The notes below the pieces were generated by a model that was not told the DNA's origin, did no database searches, and saw nothing but the letters and a program-made list of their open reading frames with translations. From positions 13,250,898 to 13,314,897 of the forward strand of contig VZDJ01004378.1 in NCBI GenBank assembly GCA_008694505.1: 64,000 nucleotides of DNA, written 5' to 3'. This document shows positions 12,901-27,900 of the stretch, in pieces (within the stretch, counting starts at the first letter, position 1; each line of letters begins with the position of its first letter). Made by a program: the position numbers and the translations under genes. This stretch comes from Cyanoderma ruficeps (lineage: Eukaryota > Chordata > Aves > Passeriformes > Timaliidae).

Positions 12901-15900
12901 TCAGTAACTACTACTTCAAGAAGAGCAAAAATATTTGGTTTTTTGTTCAATTTCTACTAATTTGAATACTGAGCCATATTGTAACGAACAATTCCATCAT
13001 TTAAAATGCTGAAACTGAAGTTTAAAGCTGAACACTACCCTTACAAAAAAAAACCAGCCTCTGATATGAATGGGACTACACGCTCTTCTCCTCATTAAGA
13101 CACCCAACTGGATTGAAACAAGAAAGTCTGGGTTTCTATTTTTTTAATATTTGCAAGCCACAGAAATATTACAAGTGAAACTCTTTTTCTCAAAGACAAA
13201 GCCAGCAGAAATAGACCCCAGATTCTGGCTCACTTCCAGTTCTACTGGTAGATTTACAAATCTATGCCTCTCTTTCACACACGAGCTTCTTGCCCTCCTT
13301 GTGGCAAGAAGTTATTTCTTTTGAAGGTCTCCTTCATTCCATGATCCATGCCTCTCACTCCTCTTTCAAGTCAGATGCCAGAAAGACTCTGCTTCTGTAT
13401 TTTGTGATTTTTATGCTATACAGGCATAAAACAGAAAATGAAAACTCAGAACACTGTAGGCTACTGATACCCTGCCCAAAACTTGAAATCAAAGGTTTAT
13501 TGATTTCTAAATCAAACATAAACTGGGAAAGGGGAAAAAGAAAAGATGCAGACTGAAACAACTCTGTGATCAGATATGTCTTCATCATCAAAAAGAAGAA
13601 AGAGGCAAATCCAAACTTATAAACACATGACACTTCCATAACAATTCTCTTCTGATTCCAGTCACAGTAACAACATGCAACTAATTAAGCTTTCCTTCCA
13701 AACTCTCTTCTTAATAAATACCCTGATGTCTGTTTCCAATTCAGTTTTCTGGCTTTTCCAAAATAATCACAAGTTACTTAGCATGTGATAGGCAAGTGAA
13801 TGTGTAAGTTCATCCCTTTATTTTAACAACCATAAACAAAAGCAATGCAAGCATAACTACGTTGGCAAGAGCTGACAACAGGAATAATGGCCCATTGCAG
13901 ATTTGGTGAGCTGTGTGACAGTTAGTTAATCCTAAAATCTTGGAATTTTTAAATACGACCAAGATAAACCCAGCACAGTGCCCTCCAGAATTATAAATCA
14001 TCTTTCTAATCTAATATATAGAGTTCCTAAGTATAAACAGCTATTCTTTATTGTTACAGAGCAACCCTCCCTTTTAGAGGGTGCAGACCAAAGTCCAGGC
14101 AGTTTAGACTGCACACCCTTCTAGATGTACCCCTAACTTCAATCTAATACAAGGTAAGGAATGTTCTCCCATCCACTTCTCTTTCACTCGAGGCACAAGT
14201 GATTTCACTGCTCTATTGCAATCAGCACCACCAATTCTCTAAAACGTAATCCAAACGCTTATGCCTGACCTCTCAATTTCATTCTCACTTCTCTCGTTTT
14301 CTGTATCAAATGCCCTACTCCTCTGTGAAATTCCTACCACTCTTCCATTCTGCCATATCAGAACAGTGTTCTATTTTTGTAGTTCATTACTATTCTTTTT
14401 AATTCACCTTTACCACTATGATCAGAAAATCGTGACAGATTTATCCACTGCAAGTAGTTCTTTTCCATTCTCATTGCAAAAGCATTAATCTAGGCTCTCA
14501 CTCCTTGTATTTTTGCTACAACAAACTCTGAGTTTCTATGTACTTCTTCTCTTTCCCATCATTCAGCCTAACTTGCTGCTATAAAAATTGAGTTTCCATG
14601 TCTGTAAGTCTAAGTCAAGTTCCTTTAAAAATTCATTCATTTACTTCCTCTTAGGTCTCCACACTAAATGTCAAAGACTGCAAGAACTAATTCCAGTAAG
14701 TTCCCTGCTCTAAACTTCAGACCAAGTCACACATGGTTTACCACCAGTCTCAGTTTTGGGACATTCTCCAAGTAGCCTTATGCCTGAAGCCCAGTCTGGC
14801 ATTCCTCTATCCTTTCTTTCAATCCTTCTTCAAAACAAACTCTTCCAGGCAGCATCCAAATCTTAATCCTTCCCATAATAAAGTGGTAGCTGAAGAGATG
14901 ACAAGGATGTAAAATATTTGACCAACGTTTTCTTCATACTGGGATCCAGACTTCAGTTTAGTATGCTAGCTTTATAAACAAACAATACCACTTTCTCTGG
15001 CAAGCATAGAAAGGAAAGGAATCCACTCCTACTGAATGTAAGCTTTCATTTTCAGGATTTTCATCTAAACATCTTTCTTATGACTGCAGCTTTCTAACTA
15101 CATACCGAGACAGTGTTCTCCCGGATTTTATACACAGCTTTCACTCCCAGACCACTGTGACATGACAAAAAGGCAAACTTCTTATACCCTCTTTTCTGTC
15201 TTTACTGAAGGCCCTTCACAGGGGTTTAAGTTACTGCCACAAAGTGCAAATTATCACTCTTATTTCCAAACTGTCAGCTGGGACAAATCCAGGGTTTATT
15301 TTGAGTGTTTGCTTCAATTTGTTGAATTTTATTTCTCAATATGACTATCTGAAGCCTGATCCAGGATGCTCATTATCACATAACATACACAAATACACTC
15401 TTCCAGTTTATAAACAGAAAGGGACACACGATACAAAAAAAACCCAACAAAAAACCCTTCTCAATAGCAGAAGGGATTAATTGCCACTTTTCTTCGGTAA
15501 CTATGTGCATGAAGTAAGGTAAGTAATCAGGCTAATTTTGTAGTGGCTGATCAGAAAGCTAAATTTAAAGTTGAACTAGTTTTTCTTACTATGAAAACTT
15601 GTGACCTGTGCAGTCACCTAGGACTGGCTGCTTAACAGTTCTTTTGTCCTGTTTTTCTCTCCTGGCCTTTTCTGTTAGTGCTTTTTGTTCATTTACCATT
15701 TTAAACATCCAAGATGCAAGACACATCTTCAAAGTCAATGAATTTACATTCAGCACATATTGACAGAAAGACATTACAAATCAAAGGCTGTAGAAAACCT
15801 TCAGGGAAGTGGCTGGTGGACTCTGTTTGTCATCTAACAAACACATGTTCACATTTCAAAAAACTGCCTCAATTTTGGCAGCACTTTTAACTATCTCGGA

Positions 15901-18900
15901 ACTCAAAAGTGAACAGGCCCCTGCCTTAAAGGCTTCCTGTACAGACAGAGTTGTAGGATTCCCACAGCAGAGCAGAGATAAACTTCTACCATGTCACATT
16001 TTCATTGTGTCTCTTATAAACAGATGATTTCACATTCTAAAAAAAAAAGTGAAGCGGGAACCTAATATAAAACACACATTAATGTAAGACTTGAAAAACA
16101 TTCCTGAACTCTGAATCATTCATGTACCTTTTAACTTCCACACCACGACTTTTTGCATTTTCCTCTCTGGCTTTACTAAGACCAAATATTTGTTTGTATT
16201 CTAGACTAATATGATCACTCCTTACAACATAAGAATTTGAATCACCTACGCCATATGTTCCAGCGCCTGTAAATAAAATATCTCCTATTCAATAAAATGT
16301 AAAATTACAAGTTTATTCAAAACACTCCATTCTTGAAAACTAGTTTTATGTTAGAATTTCACTATATGCACTAAAGCCTTGGGTATGTACAGCTTTCTAG
16401 TCTCTACTGACTGCAAGCAGATTACCAGGGAACACATTCTGGACGTGGGTAATGAGAAACATGGGGGTTTTAATATTAGTTCTACACATACGTTTTGATA
16501 AGAACAATAAATTACAGTTGGAGAAGCAGGATACTTTAATACTCAAAGCTACCTTCCATTTTTCATAGTACTCAAGATACAGAGTACTGATGATGTTGGA
16601 TAGTGTCTACAACTACACATTTTTTAAATTCTGCATGTAAAAGCAACATGGGTTTCTTATTTAAACTCTACATCCTTAAACAAAATCTTAAATAACATTG
16701 CTGAATTTGCAAATCAGTGTCTCTTCCTTACAAAATACTAGTAACATTAAAAATAGTTAACATTTTTGGAAGAGTTTTAAAGTAAAACCTTTATGCAAAT
16801 AGTAGTTAGTGGCTGAACACCAAGCAGGACTTCAAGACAAGGCTATTGTACTTACACTATTTGGTTTCAATCTACTTCTGGATTTTTACCCTAGGTGCAA
16901 AACTAAAACTGCAATAGACCTAAAAGGCAGTATTAGTTTTCTTCTCATATGACAAGATTTTTAGGATAAATAGGACAGAACTGGTACATCCTGGATAAAC
17001 AATATCATTAGAATGGAAACAATATTTATTTATTCACATGTTCTTCTGGAATGAGGGCATTAGTGCCCATTTTTGTACCTGACACAAAAGCAATATATCT
17101 TGGAGTAAAAAGTAAATTGTTTTTTCTCCAGGAAATGAAGAATTTTCTACTACAACCCTTTAAAGCAATTCCCCATTAATTTAGCTGTTTTTACATTTAT
17201 TCCAAGAACACAAAGTAGAGAACTTCTAACATATTTTACTTCTAAGGGACGATAAATACACCTACATTACTGTGTGTGGCGTCTGCACGTTATACACCTG
17301 CGGTAAGCAGTTGTTAAATACAATACTCTCCTCAAAAGCTTATGTTGCCAGCACATGGGGGACCTGACCTCCTGGCTAGAGCTATTGTGCTCACTATCTC
17401 TGGCAAACACCTGAACTTCCCTCTTCCTGCCTTAATATACTGGTCTCTTCATGCCTTCTCTCATAGAAAACATATAAAAGGGCTCGGTGGCTGTGCAAAA
17501 TGAACACCCCACAATTTAATTTTTAGAGACTTGACCTAAGCCTCCTGACTAGATATAGCCCAAACTTCCACACATGCAGCTCAGCTTAGTATCCAGATTC
17601 CCAGGAGGCTCACAAGCTCTCTTCTGACATGTAACAAGATACATACTCATCACATGAATAAAATCATAGATACATCTTCAGCCATGTAGTAAAGAGTGTG
17701 CCTGAATATCCATGTATACTCACTCCTTCACACTGACACATCTCCCAGGGTGGTGGTGAGGGGGTGTGCCTGCCTGATACTTTTCATTCCCAAGATGTTC
17801 AACCCTCAACTGGCACGGGTAAAAACAAAATGTTAGCATTGTTGTTTCATGTTACAGACAGGCTGGGACCATGAGACTGGGAACATCTCCTGCTCTGGGT
17901 ATGTTTATTCTGAATAATTCATTAGTATGTAAATATCTCATTTAGATAAAATATCAACTAGATAGCTAGAAATGAGGTAGCTCCAGAAATGGAAACTGGA
18001 CTAACATGATAATCCACCCATGCTTGTTCATATTCTTCAAAGAATTCAGACATACATGGCTGTGTGGGGATACTTGCACTATTATGGAGATATACCAGCA
18101 GTGTAATTTCCTCTGCAGGGCAAGAAAATTCTTGCAGAACAGGTAAAATACTAAGGTTCCCGAGCTCAGTGAGAATTCTTTACAAGTGAAAGAAAAAAAT
18201 CTTGTAATAGAGCTTCTTCAACAAAGAAAATATTGGCAAGAAAAGATGTTATCACTTCCATAGAATTCCTTGGAGATTCCTTGGAAAAAAACAGCTGGCT
18301 TTTCAACCGACAGTAACGACCCAACATATATGAATCTCCTAAGAAGTATAATCAAATCAAGTTTCAGAACACTATCACCCTCTTTTCTGCTATTATTTGA
18401 AAGCCAAAACAAAGACTCAACATGAAAACAGTGGTTTACTTTGGAAAGGCTTCACAACCTCCTTTCTTATAAAAGTTTAGAATTCTAGAGAAAATCATCA
18501 GATGTTTCTTTGAAGAGTAGATCTAAAACTTATATTCTAATTGTTCCACATGTGTTCTTTTCGCATGACTTAAGACACATTAACTCAGTTCGATTCAATC
18601 CCTCCAAATAATATCCACCACAGAAAAACCAAATGCAAGCTTTTTTCACTACTAAAAAAAAAATCATTAGATTGAGTGTTTGTCCATTACTGCTGCTATG
18701 TATATTTTTATGCCAAACAGCTGTGTGTTTATGTCTCCTTATTTATACTATTTTCTATAAAATTAAATTTAATATCTTTACATAAACAACATCCAACCAA
18801 TAAGAACAGGAGGCTCAGGGGAGACCTTATCACTCTCAAAACTACCTAAAAGGAGGTGGGGGGTCATTCTCTTCTCTGAAGTAACAAGCAATAGGACAAA

Positions 18901-21900
18901 AGAAAATGGGCTCAAGTTGTGCCATGGGAAGTTTAGACTGATAATCAGGAAAAACTTCATTGTGGTAAAGGTTGTGAAGCATTGTAACAAGCTGCAGGGA
19001 AGGGATCAAGCCTCTGGAGGTATTTACAAGATGTGCCTATGTGGCTTTTACAGACATATTTTAATGGCGGCCTACACAGTGCTGAGTTAATGGTTGGACT
19101 TGATCATCTTAAGGGTCTTTTTCAACTTAAAAGATTCTATGATTCTACTCTATGTTTCAAAGAAAAGCTGGGCGAAAGAGACACGATGTTTGGTTTTTGG
19201 GCAATACAGTACCACTCTAATTTTCTGTTCTATGTTCATCTGTTTTGATATAGCACAATTATCTTAACTACTGTAGACTGGAATCTTTAACTTAACACAA
19301 AACATTAAAATAATTATTTCTGCCATATCAGACTCCAGGAATCCCAGCTGTAGTCGTAGAATAGGCATTAAATTTCAGCTGCAGTGGAGTCACATTCAGT
19401 AATCTCCTTATCCACAAACAGAATTAGAATGAAAATAAGCTAACACACAACCAGAGCAACTTTACCTGCATTAGTAGTGTGATAAAACCTTTTAGAAAAT
19501 ACTTTTTTTTTCTTTCAAGCGTTAGCATATACAGCGCATAGCACAGATCTAACAAAGATTTTTCCATGTTTGACCACACCTGAGTAAATGCCCAAGCCAG
19601 GGACCTGAGCCTATGAAACAAACAGTTCGACAGTGACTGATAATCATTTATTCTCTCAAAGGAATACCAAAATTTTTGCACAGTTGCAAAAGAATGATTT
19701 TAGGTTTCTCTAAACTTGTTGAGTTTCCATAAGAAGGAGAAATCTTAAGAATTCAGAAGTAAAGCAAGACAATATAAATCACTTTATTATGCCAGTATTT
19801 CTAGCCTTATGGTAAAAAGGACCTTAGAAAGGTGGTTATATTAATATATATAAAACAGAAATACAATCTTTAGCTCAATTAGATGCTTAAACTACAGAAT
19901 GCTATGCCAGTGTAAAAGTAATGCCAATGCTACTGCAAAATAAAAGATGTGCTTTAATTCAACAATTATTTGTCAGACACCATCTGCTTTTTCTTTCATT
20001 CTTTTCTGATTCTGATCTGCAAGAAACCACATCAGTATCAAATGTCACCTAGTTCTTATTCAAACAGAGCAGCCCAGACACAGCGGCTGCACCAGCTGAC
20101 TTGGCTGACCTAGGCCTAGAGTAACAACAAAACCCTATAAATCACCAGATGTAAGCAATTGAATAGTGATCAATTTAATTAACTGAACAGCTTTCCAAAG
20201 TTTATTGTATTGTTTTAACCCTTCAGGATTCTTCAAGAAAGGTAACTTGCAATTTGTATTCAAGGACAGGATTTGGCCAGAGGGCTGCATATTAATAGCT
20301 TTAGACACTTTAGATTCCCACTGATAAAACGCAAACCCCACACATGAAAACCAGGTCATTTTTGCTAACTAATAGTAACTACTGTTCCACACCTTCCTTC
20401 AACAGTTTATTTAAAACCAAATCACAGACAAAAAATCCAACTAATTTATTGTTAAAACATCAGGAGTAAAATTTCCTTTAAAATCAACTTTTTTGGTTAC
20501 GGGCCCGGTATGCCTTTTACAACTTTAGACTCATATTACAAATGAACACCAAGTAACCTACTCCTTTCTTTCATGAAAACTATGAATATGGACACAGTCA
20601 TGTACTACAGTTTTATGTAAAAACTGCAGTCAGAAAAAAATGTGCCACATAACAAAATGGGCTCAAAATTTTTTTTCAAGACATTGGCAAAACATCTTCT
20701 AACCTAGATACTTGCTCTGAAGCTGCATCTTGACGGAATTTCCCTGTATTGCTCAGTGAAATTAATGGAATTCTGTCATGATTTAACCCATCAGGATCTC
20801 AGCCAAGATGCATAACAACAGAATATAAGTCCTGTTTTAAAGACAGCACTGTACAAGTTTTTGTAACATTTATGGATGCTTGTACAGTGCCTAGCACTAC
20901 AGGACTGAGGTTTCTGGGCACTACCACAACATAAATTAATTCTAATGCAGTCTTTGTATCTGGGAAGCACAGAAACTACAAGGATTAAGCTCAATTATAC
21001 GCATCTTAAAGAACTACTAAATAATATGACATAATCAACTTCCTAACCACAAGCCGCTCTATTTCCAATTATTTTACTTTAATCTCTGTAATGCACACAT
21101 TTCCATGAACCCTGCAGAGTTAGTTCCATGAACCAGGGACAAGAGTAAGATCTACTTACAAAGACAGAAGAGTTATATTTGCCGAGACTGCTCCCAGATC
21201 TGGAATGATCTCCAGTTCATTGTTGTTCAACTTCCTATTAATATAACAAAAGGGAGAGTTAGCTTTGATGTTAATCAGAAGTATGTACATTGGACTTGCT
21301 AAACTGTTAGACTGTGTCACCCCAAAATTAAAAAATAATTCCAGTTTCACTTAATGTAAAATATCAGAACAGCAAGTATCTTTGTTATTCAAGCAACCAT
21401 CCCTAGAGAAGTAACTATACAATTAGCATACACAAACACAGGTTGGGTATTTTTGGTTGGGGTTTATGTTTTGGTATGGTTTTTAATTAAGACAAATTAA
21501 CTTACACTTCCTGAAGACTATGAAGGTGATCCAAGATACTGGTCTTGATTGAAGATAATTTGTTGTAACTTAAGTCCCTATGAGGTTACAAAAACAAACA
21601 CCCTGTTAGTTTTGCCATGCAATATCAGGTAAAGCAGTACAATTTCGATCCAAATTATGCTCTCACTTGTCTCCAAGTACATAAAAAGATTTTTTTATGT
21701 TAGTAAAATTAGAATAGAAATTCATTTGCCTATACAAGGTATAAATACACAAATACAAATGCAAATATCTTGATCACTGCTAGCAGTGTCAAAGACACTC
21801 CTAGTATCTTTGAACAGTATAGAACTGCTTATTGGCATATGCATAGGACCCACGGAAAACATCTTAAGATTTTGACCCAGATACACCAACAACCCCTCTC

Positions 21901-24900
21901 CCACACACCCTCACAACAAAAGATATGGCTGTAACAACCTCTTGGTTACTTTAACAAGGAAAATTCAAAAAACAATAGTCATTAGTTTCATTCCTTGGGT
22001 TAATCATATTTCACTCTTCTCATCCACGTCTCAGAAGCAATCCACTGCTCACAAATACACAGTAAGGACTACCCATAAATCATGATTCTATTTTCATGCT
22101 TCCACAAAATTCAGGACACCATCCCCACATGACCAAATTTAATGGAGATCTTAAGAAATAGCAGAAGAAAACAGACATAGCAAGGGCTAATTCTGAGCTT
22201 GAAGATGTCTGTTACTAGAGATATTAATACCACACTTAATTACACTTGAAAAAGTAGCTCAAACACTTAGCTTGTGCCATTTTGAAGATCCCCAGTATAT
22301 ACTGATGCAATTTATAAGCAATCATTAGCACCTTTGTAGCATTTGCTACTAAACAAGGCAGGTACTAAAAATGCAACACTTCTTGCTGACCACAAGAAAT
22401 ACTTTTCCTTACAGTGCCATGCATCTTTACCCTCTCAAACACTTGACACCATACAAGAACCCTCAGAAATTTTTGCTGCAGCCTCGTAAGTACTGGCAAC
22501 ATGACAGAAATAAGAGTGACTATAAAGTAAGACAGAAAAGCCAATTGCAGGAGCTCAAACCTCCACATCTCTGAACCTCTGCACAAGTGGTACAGATTCA
22601 CAACTCATCCTGTAACCATGACTAGCTCTGTTGAAGGCCTCCCCCTTCCCAGTCACTCATCCACCAAAACATGCACTTTTCTGCTCCCCCACTACGGATA
22701 ATCACTACCTCACCAGCATCAATCCAGCCATCTGCAAGCATTTGTTCCAAGTTAAAACACTACATCTATGCAAGCCAGCTAATAAAAATGACATTATTTT
22801 TAATGAGTTCTTAAATTCACTTCAGTGAGTGTAATGCAGACACATAAAGAAATTGAGCAGCACACCTCAGCAGTGAGCAGCTGTAGCATCAGGTGAAGAG
22901 TGCTTTAAAAAGCACCCTTTTGAAAAAAAATCGCTCACACTCTATGGTACTTTTGCCCATGCTAATTAAGCACTAAAGAGTCATCTACCATACCTGGGGT
23001 CTTCATCAAGCCATGGAGGCATGAAGTGCTATTTCAAGTTGACTCTATGAGGAAACTACATGATTCCTCACTTTTTCTGAGTAAGATGACTCAGTACAGT
23101 CATCCATGCTGAGCATGGCAAACACGGGCCTGACTGTCATGGACGTGTCTACTCTCCATCCACAGCTCCAGAAGTGAAGACAGCTGAGGAACAGCATATC
23201 CCTGCTGCACACAGACCAGAACTGGCTTAAACGAGGCCAAGTTCAGGGTCTGTTCTAGGCATTCTGCTCTGTGACTAAGCCCTGAAAACCCATCGATCCA
23301 GAGAAGTCCAGCTTCCCTGCACCCATGACTCCACATCCACAGGTGTAATGTTGCAACCCAGCCAGACACCTAGGTCTCCTTAGCAGAACGTGTGGATTGT
23401 AAAACTCTGCTTTATATTCTCCCAACTGACTCGTTCCATGTTGCCAGAACAGTTTCATTGTCACTTCTGTCCTCTCCTGCAGTTGGCAGTTAGAAAAACC
23501 CCCAGTAATAATAAAAATTAAGTATAAAAAATAATCCCAGGCATGTATGGGTATTATGAAGGGTACCACCAGTACTTGGCTGTAAGGTGTGCTCTGAGCC
23601 AGCTAACTGGACCAGACCCAGCAGGCTGCTGAGCTGGGGCACCAAAGCTTGGCTCAGGGCCACAGGCAGGGAAAAGAGATGTGCTCTCCTTCCCAAGCCA
23701 GGGCTGCACAGGAGCGTGCACGGGGCACAGCTGCAGGTGTCAATGGCATTTTCCAGAACAAAAGAAATGGGCTGAGTGACGGGGCAGAGCCACCTACAGA
23801 AGGGGAACACACTCCAGCCACCACCTTCGGGTGGCCACAGAGGAGATGTTTTCAGAGACTCAGCTCTGCACTCAAGCACCTAATATACATCTGTGCTTTC
23901 TTTCAGGTGTCTAAACCCCTACAGATTTTCCTCTTAATGATGGAAAACCAATATAGTGTCAATGTTTTCCAAAGCCCACTAATTTTAATTTCACCATTAT
24001 GATTTTGAGTTCTCCTGTATATTAGGCTAACCACACTCAAGTTAGAGGACTGCATTTTTCACCGCTTAAAAATCTAGTGCAAACATTCTCCTGGCCATAG
24101 ACTGAAGAAAAATCCCTTTGTTTAACACCTGAAGGTATTAGCTGCACAGATTGGAAATTCTCACACTGCATTCTTAAGTGTAAATACTGAACAAGTATGC
24201 TGCTACAAAAATCTAGACAGCAATCTAACTTGGTCCTTAAAGGCAGAGTAGAGACAGTTTTTGCCCTTAAACTTACTTCAATATTTGGCTTTAGTCTGTA
24301 GGGATTACAAGAACTATGCAAATAAACAGCCAAAATTCAGCTGAGTTATGGCCGTTAGTGCCTAACATGTTCCTGTTCTTCACGCTTCAGACAAGACTTA
24401 GGAATCAGTAATTATTTCAACAAAGAGCTTTCAACATTAGTACTAAAAACCTGCATTTCTTCATTTCACTTAAAAACTCTGCAAAAGGTTTATTTAAGGC
24501 ATGTTTGCCTAAAGGACCTACCAGACAGTAACAGACATGAGTAGATTTGTTCTGCTGGAGTTATAACATGTTAAAAAAAAAAAAAAATCTGGCAGAGTCC
24601 TTAAACTATAAAAATCCTGCAATTACAACCACTGCTGTGCATGATCACCACACTGGAGCCAGACACTTTCACTCATAGCTCAAGCTCACATCCATCTGGA
24701 GTCTATCAAGGCAACCCTGAGCGTAACTAACACTAGGTTTCAAACTACTTTTTTTCGTGTTTGTTTTTTAACACTAAAGATACATTCACATTTTCCAAGT
24801 CGCACCTACTTTAAAAAATACATACATAGAAATTTCTTATGCCTGGTTTACTTACAGCAGGTTGTCAAATACATGATGGAAAAAAAAAATCCCAAAGCAA

Positions 24901-27900
24901 AAAACCAACAAAAAATGCCCAACCCTCCAGACAATACTGAATTGCCTGTTTCATACAGTCTATACGCTTGTCTATCAATACTTGCATAAAATACAGATTA
25001 TAAATATTTTATTAAACATTACTTCAGTACTACCGGCATAAGAAACTTCAGGAAAATCCAGGAAAAAAAAGCCTTGCAAGTTACATTTTAAGTTCAATCA
25101 GAGTGGCTGGAAGCGATCCAAGAGTTAGAATATTTGCCTTTTACTAAAAATCTAAGTGAAGCTTAAGCCTGTAGAAGTTTCTCAAACTTATAAGCACTGG
25201 ATTGGCACCATTTTTAAAAATATAAATATCTATCATCTCAGTTGCAAAGCTACACGTTGATTTCAGTCCCGTGCAATTCTCAACATACCTTAAAACAAGT
25301 ACAAAGAAAGAAAATAAAATTCTGTTTTTCCTTCACAGAAATGCTACTGACATTGTTCAAACATTATTACGTGTTTTGCATTTCTGAATTTTCCTTGTAT
25401 GTCAAAACCAAATTACAAGGAGGGAGAAAATTCCCTCTGTGATTGCTTTTGCTACTAAAATTTCAAAAGTCATAGAAGATTGAACAGAACACACTCTGAA
25501 AAGCCAGAAACCAGATACATATTAAGAATTTCTTTACAGTAATTGTAAGCATATATACCTGTTCTTCACCTCACATTTCTAGTAGAAGTGATTGGACACT
25601 TAAGAATTCCCTCCACTTGAGAAAGCATGCCATAGTTTTTACCCTGTAAGAACCTGTTCTATGAAACAAACTAATTTCTATGTTCCATTTTGTTTGTATG
25701 ACCATCCTTTGTAAGTCACAAATCTCAGCATTAGCTGAAACTTAACTCTGAACATCAATATTTGTGTGGCTAAAAACTGAAAGGAAGCCTACTGCATAGA
25801 GGGAGAAGGCAAGTGCTTCTTCACACATTTTATAGATCTAACTTTTAGACTCTAACTTAATTTACAACACTTAGTCACAATTATCATCTTCTTCCTTAGA
25901 GAACTCAGAAACCTGAGCCCCAAGTCAAATTTTAAAATGCAAATCCAGCAACAGTTCCTTAATCAGTCCCACTGGGGCCTATAGAGCTGCTAATTCAGCA
26001 GAAATCAGCAGAGCTGAAAAACAAAAAGCCAGGCTGTAGCTGTTTTAAGACACTGATCCAAAGTGACTCATAAATCAGCTTGCTATGTTCAAGCTTTAGT
26101 CTGGAAAATATTGAAGAACAGCTGTGAAAACTATACAGCTTTTTTTTCTGGCAATTCTGGTAGAGAACTAGAGGATTTATAAAATGTAAATACTAAAGAT
26201 GTAATACAAACACAAGTGAAAATCATTTTTCAGACTTTCCCTCCTGCCCCACCGACAGTTCTAGCATTCCTGAGCGAACCTGGCGAAGGGAACTGCAGTG
26301 CCAGCGGGAGTTTGCACACATGGAGGATGCTGGCCAATGCTCAACACTCTTCCTCCTCCTCCAGCTCTAATAACACCACATTCTTGCTATATCAGGATAC
26401 ACATCCTGAAATTAAATGAAAATCCAACTTCAAAACTATCTGTACACAAAGCCATTATAAATGTTAATCAGTTTTCAGCAGACTGTTACCTCTCGTGAAG
26501 GCAAGGTAATAGAAGAGGGTATTTTTGGCTAAAATCACAGTGAAGTTGGCAATTGTAGCCTGTTTACATTCCACTTTGTGAAGCTATTTCCATACAAAAC
26601 AGGAAACTCACACCTGCCACCAAGAAGGGGACATAACTCAGGTTCATTTCCCCCCCCCTCTTTGTCCATTCTGAGGTCCTTCTCAGAATTTTATTTCAGC
26701 AGGGAATTTGAACAGAAGAAAGCATGAAAGAATGCAGCAAGAGTTTCAAAAACCTGCTCTCCATATGGGCTAGTACAGATGGGCAAAGGAAGGTGTAAAG
26801 CCTAACATGGGCCTAGACCTTCTCAGGCAGAAGAGCTTTCACTCTCCTGCTTGGGGGTCTTGTCTGCCTATGTTGAGAAGGTGGTAAAAAAGCTGTTGTT
26901 TTCTCAAGAGAACTGGAAAGCCTGCAATTAAACTAGCCTTTGGTTATATACCCACCATGGAGTTTCATGAAAAACATAGTAGACATATAGCAATAAAATT
27001 CATAAACAGTCTTTTACAATTTGTAACGTGCAGTCTGCTGCAACGATAATCCAGACTAGTCAAACTTTCTTGTGTACTTAAAGTTGAACGCATTAATTAT
27101 CAGATTGCACAATCCCAGGTCCAAGTACCAGGGTAGCTGGAGGTAACAGACAATGCCACACTCTTCCTTGTTCTCATTAAGAGGGGAAGGAAGAAAGAGC
27201 TGGGTACTTCTAAGGCATTTGTCACAAACAAAAGAAATATTTACACAAAAGCGGCCAGACCACATGGTTTGGTGACACCTACAAAGATGTACTTCTGTGA
27301 GTTAAAAAGCAAGTGACACAGCTGTCCAATGAGTAATCACAGCAGGGTTTCTTACAACAGACCAAAGCTTATTTATACAAGCGGAACTTATTTTCTCACA
27401 CTTTTAAAGGAATGTGAACTTACACAAGGGCAATTTACACTACCAAGGGAATTCTAATTAGAAAAACGTCCCTTGTGCTAACAAAAAAAACCCCTGCAAT
27501 GTATTTTATTGTCTCTCGGGAACATAAGTGGAAAAGACAAATTTTGATTACTGCTAACGAAAAATGCTTTTTAAACCAACTCAATATATGAAGAGTTCTG
27601 TGATTTTTCTCCTTGTGTTTTTATTTACCTCTGAATTTTAACAGCATTGATGTATGTTCAGCTAAGAAACTAAACTATAAAGGTTACCTTATATCAAAAT
27701 AAAATCCTTAGGTTTTGTCGGAAAACTTAAGTGCGTATACTGAAACAGTTCAAAAGAATAAGAGCGATGAAATGTAATAGAAAGCAAAACCTACTGTTGA
27801 ATGTAAAGTAGATCCAGTAGTAGATCCGTATGTTTCAATTACATCAGACCAAAAGAAAAAAAAAAGGAAAAAAAAGTTTCTTTTCCTTCACACTTTCCTG

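Noticed and set aside
23490..24002. 129- and 117-codon frames in intron 1
   Set aside because: Overlapping frames on opposite strands in a GC-richer patch, with no protein signature.
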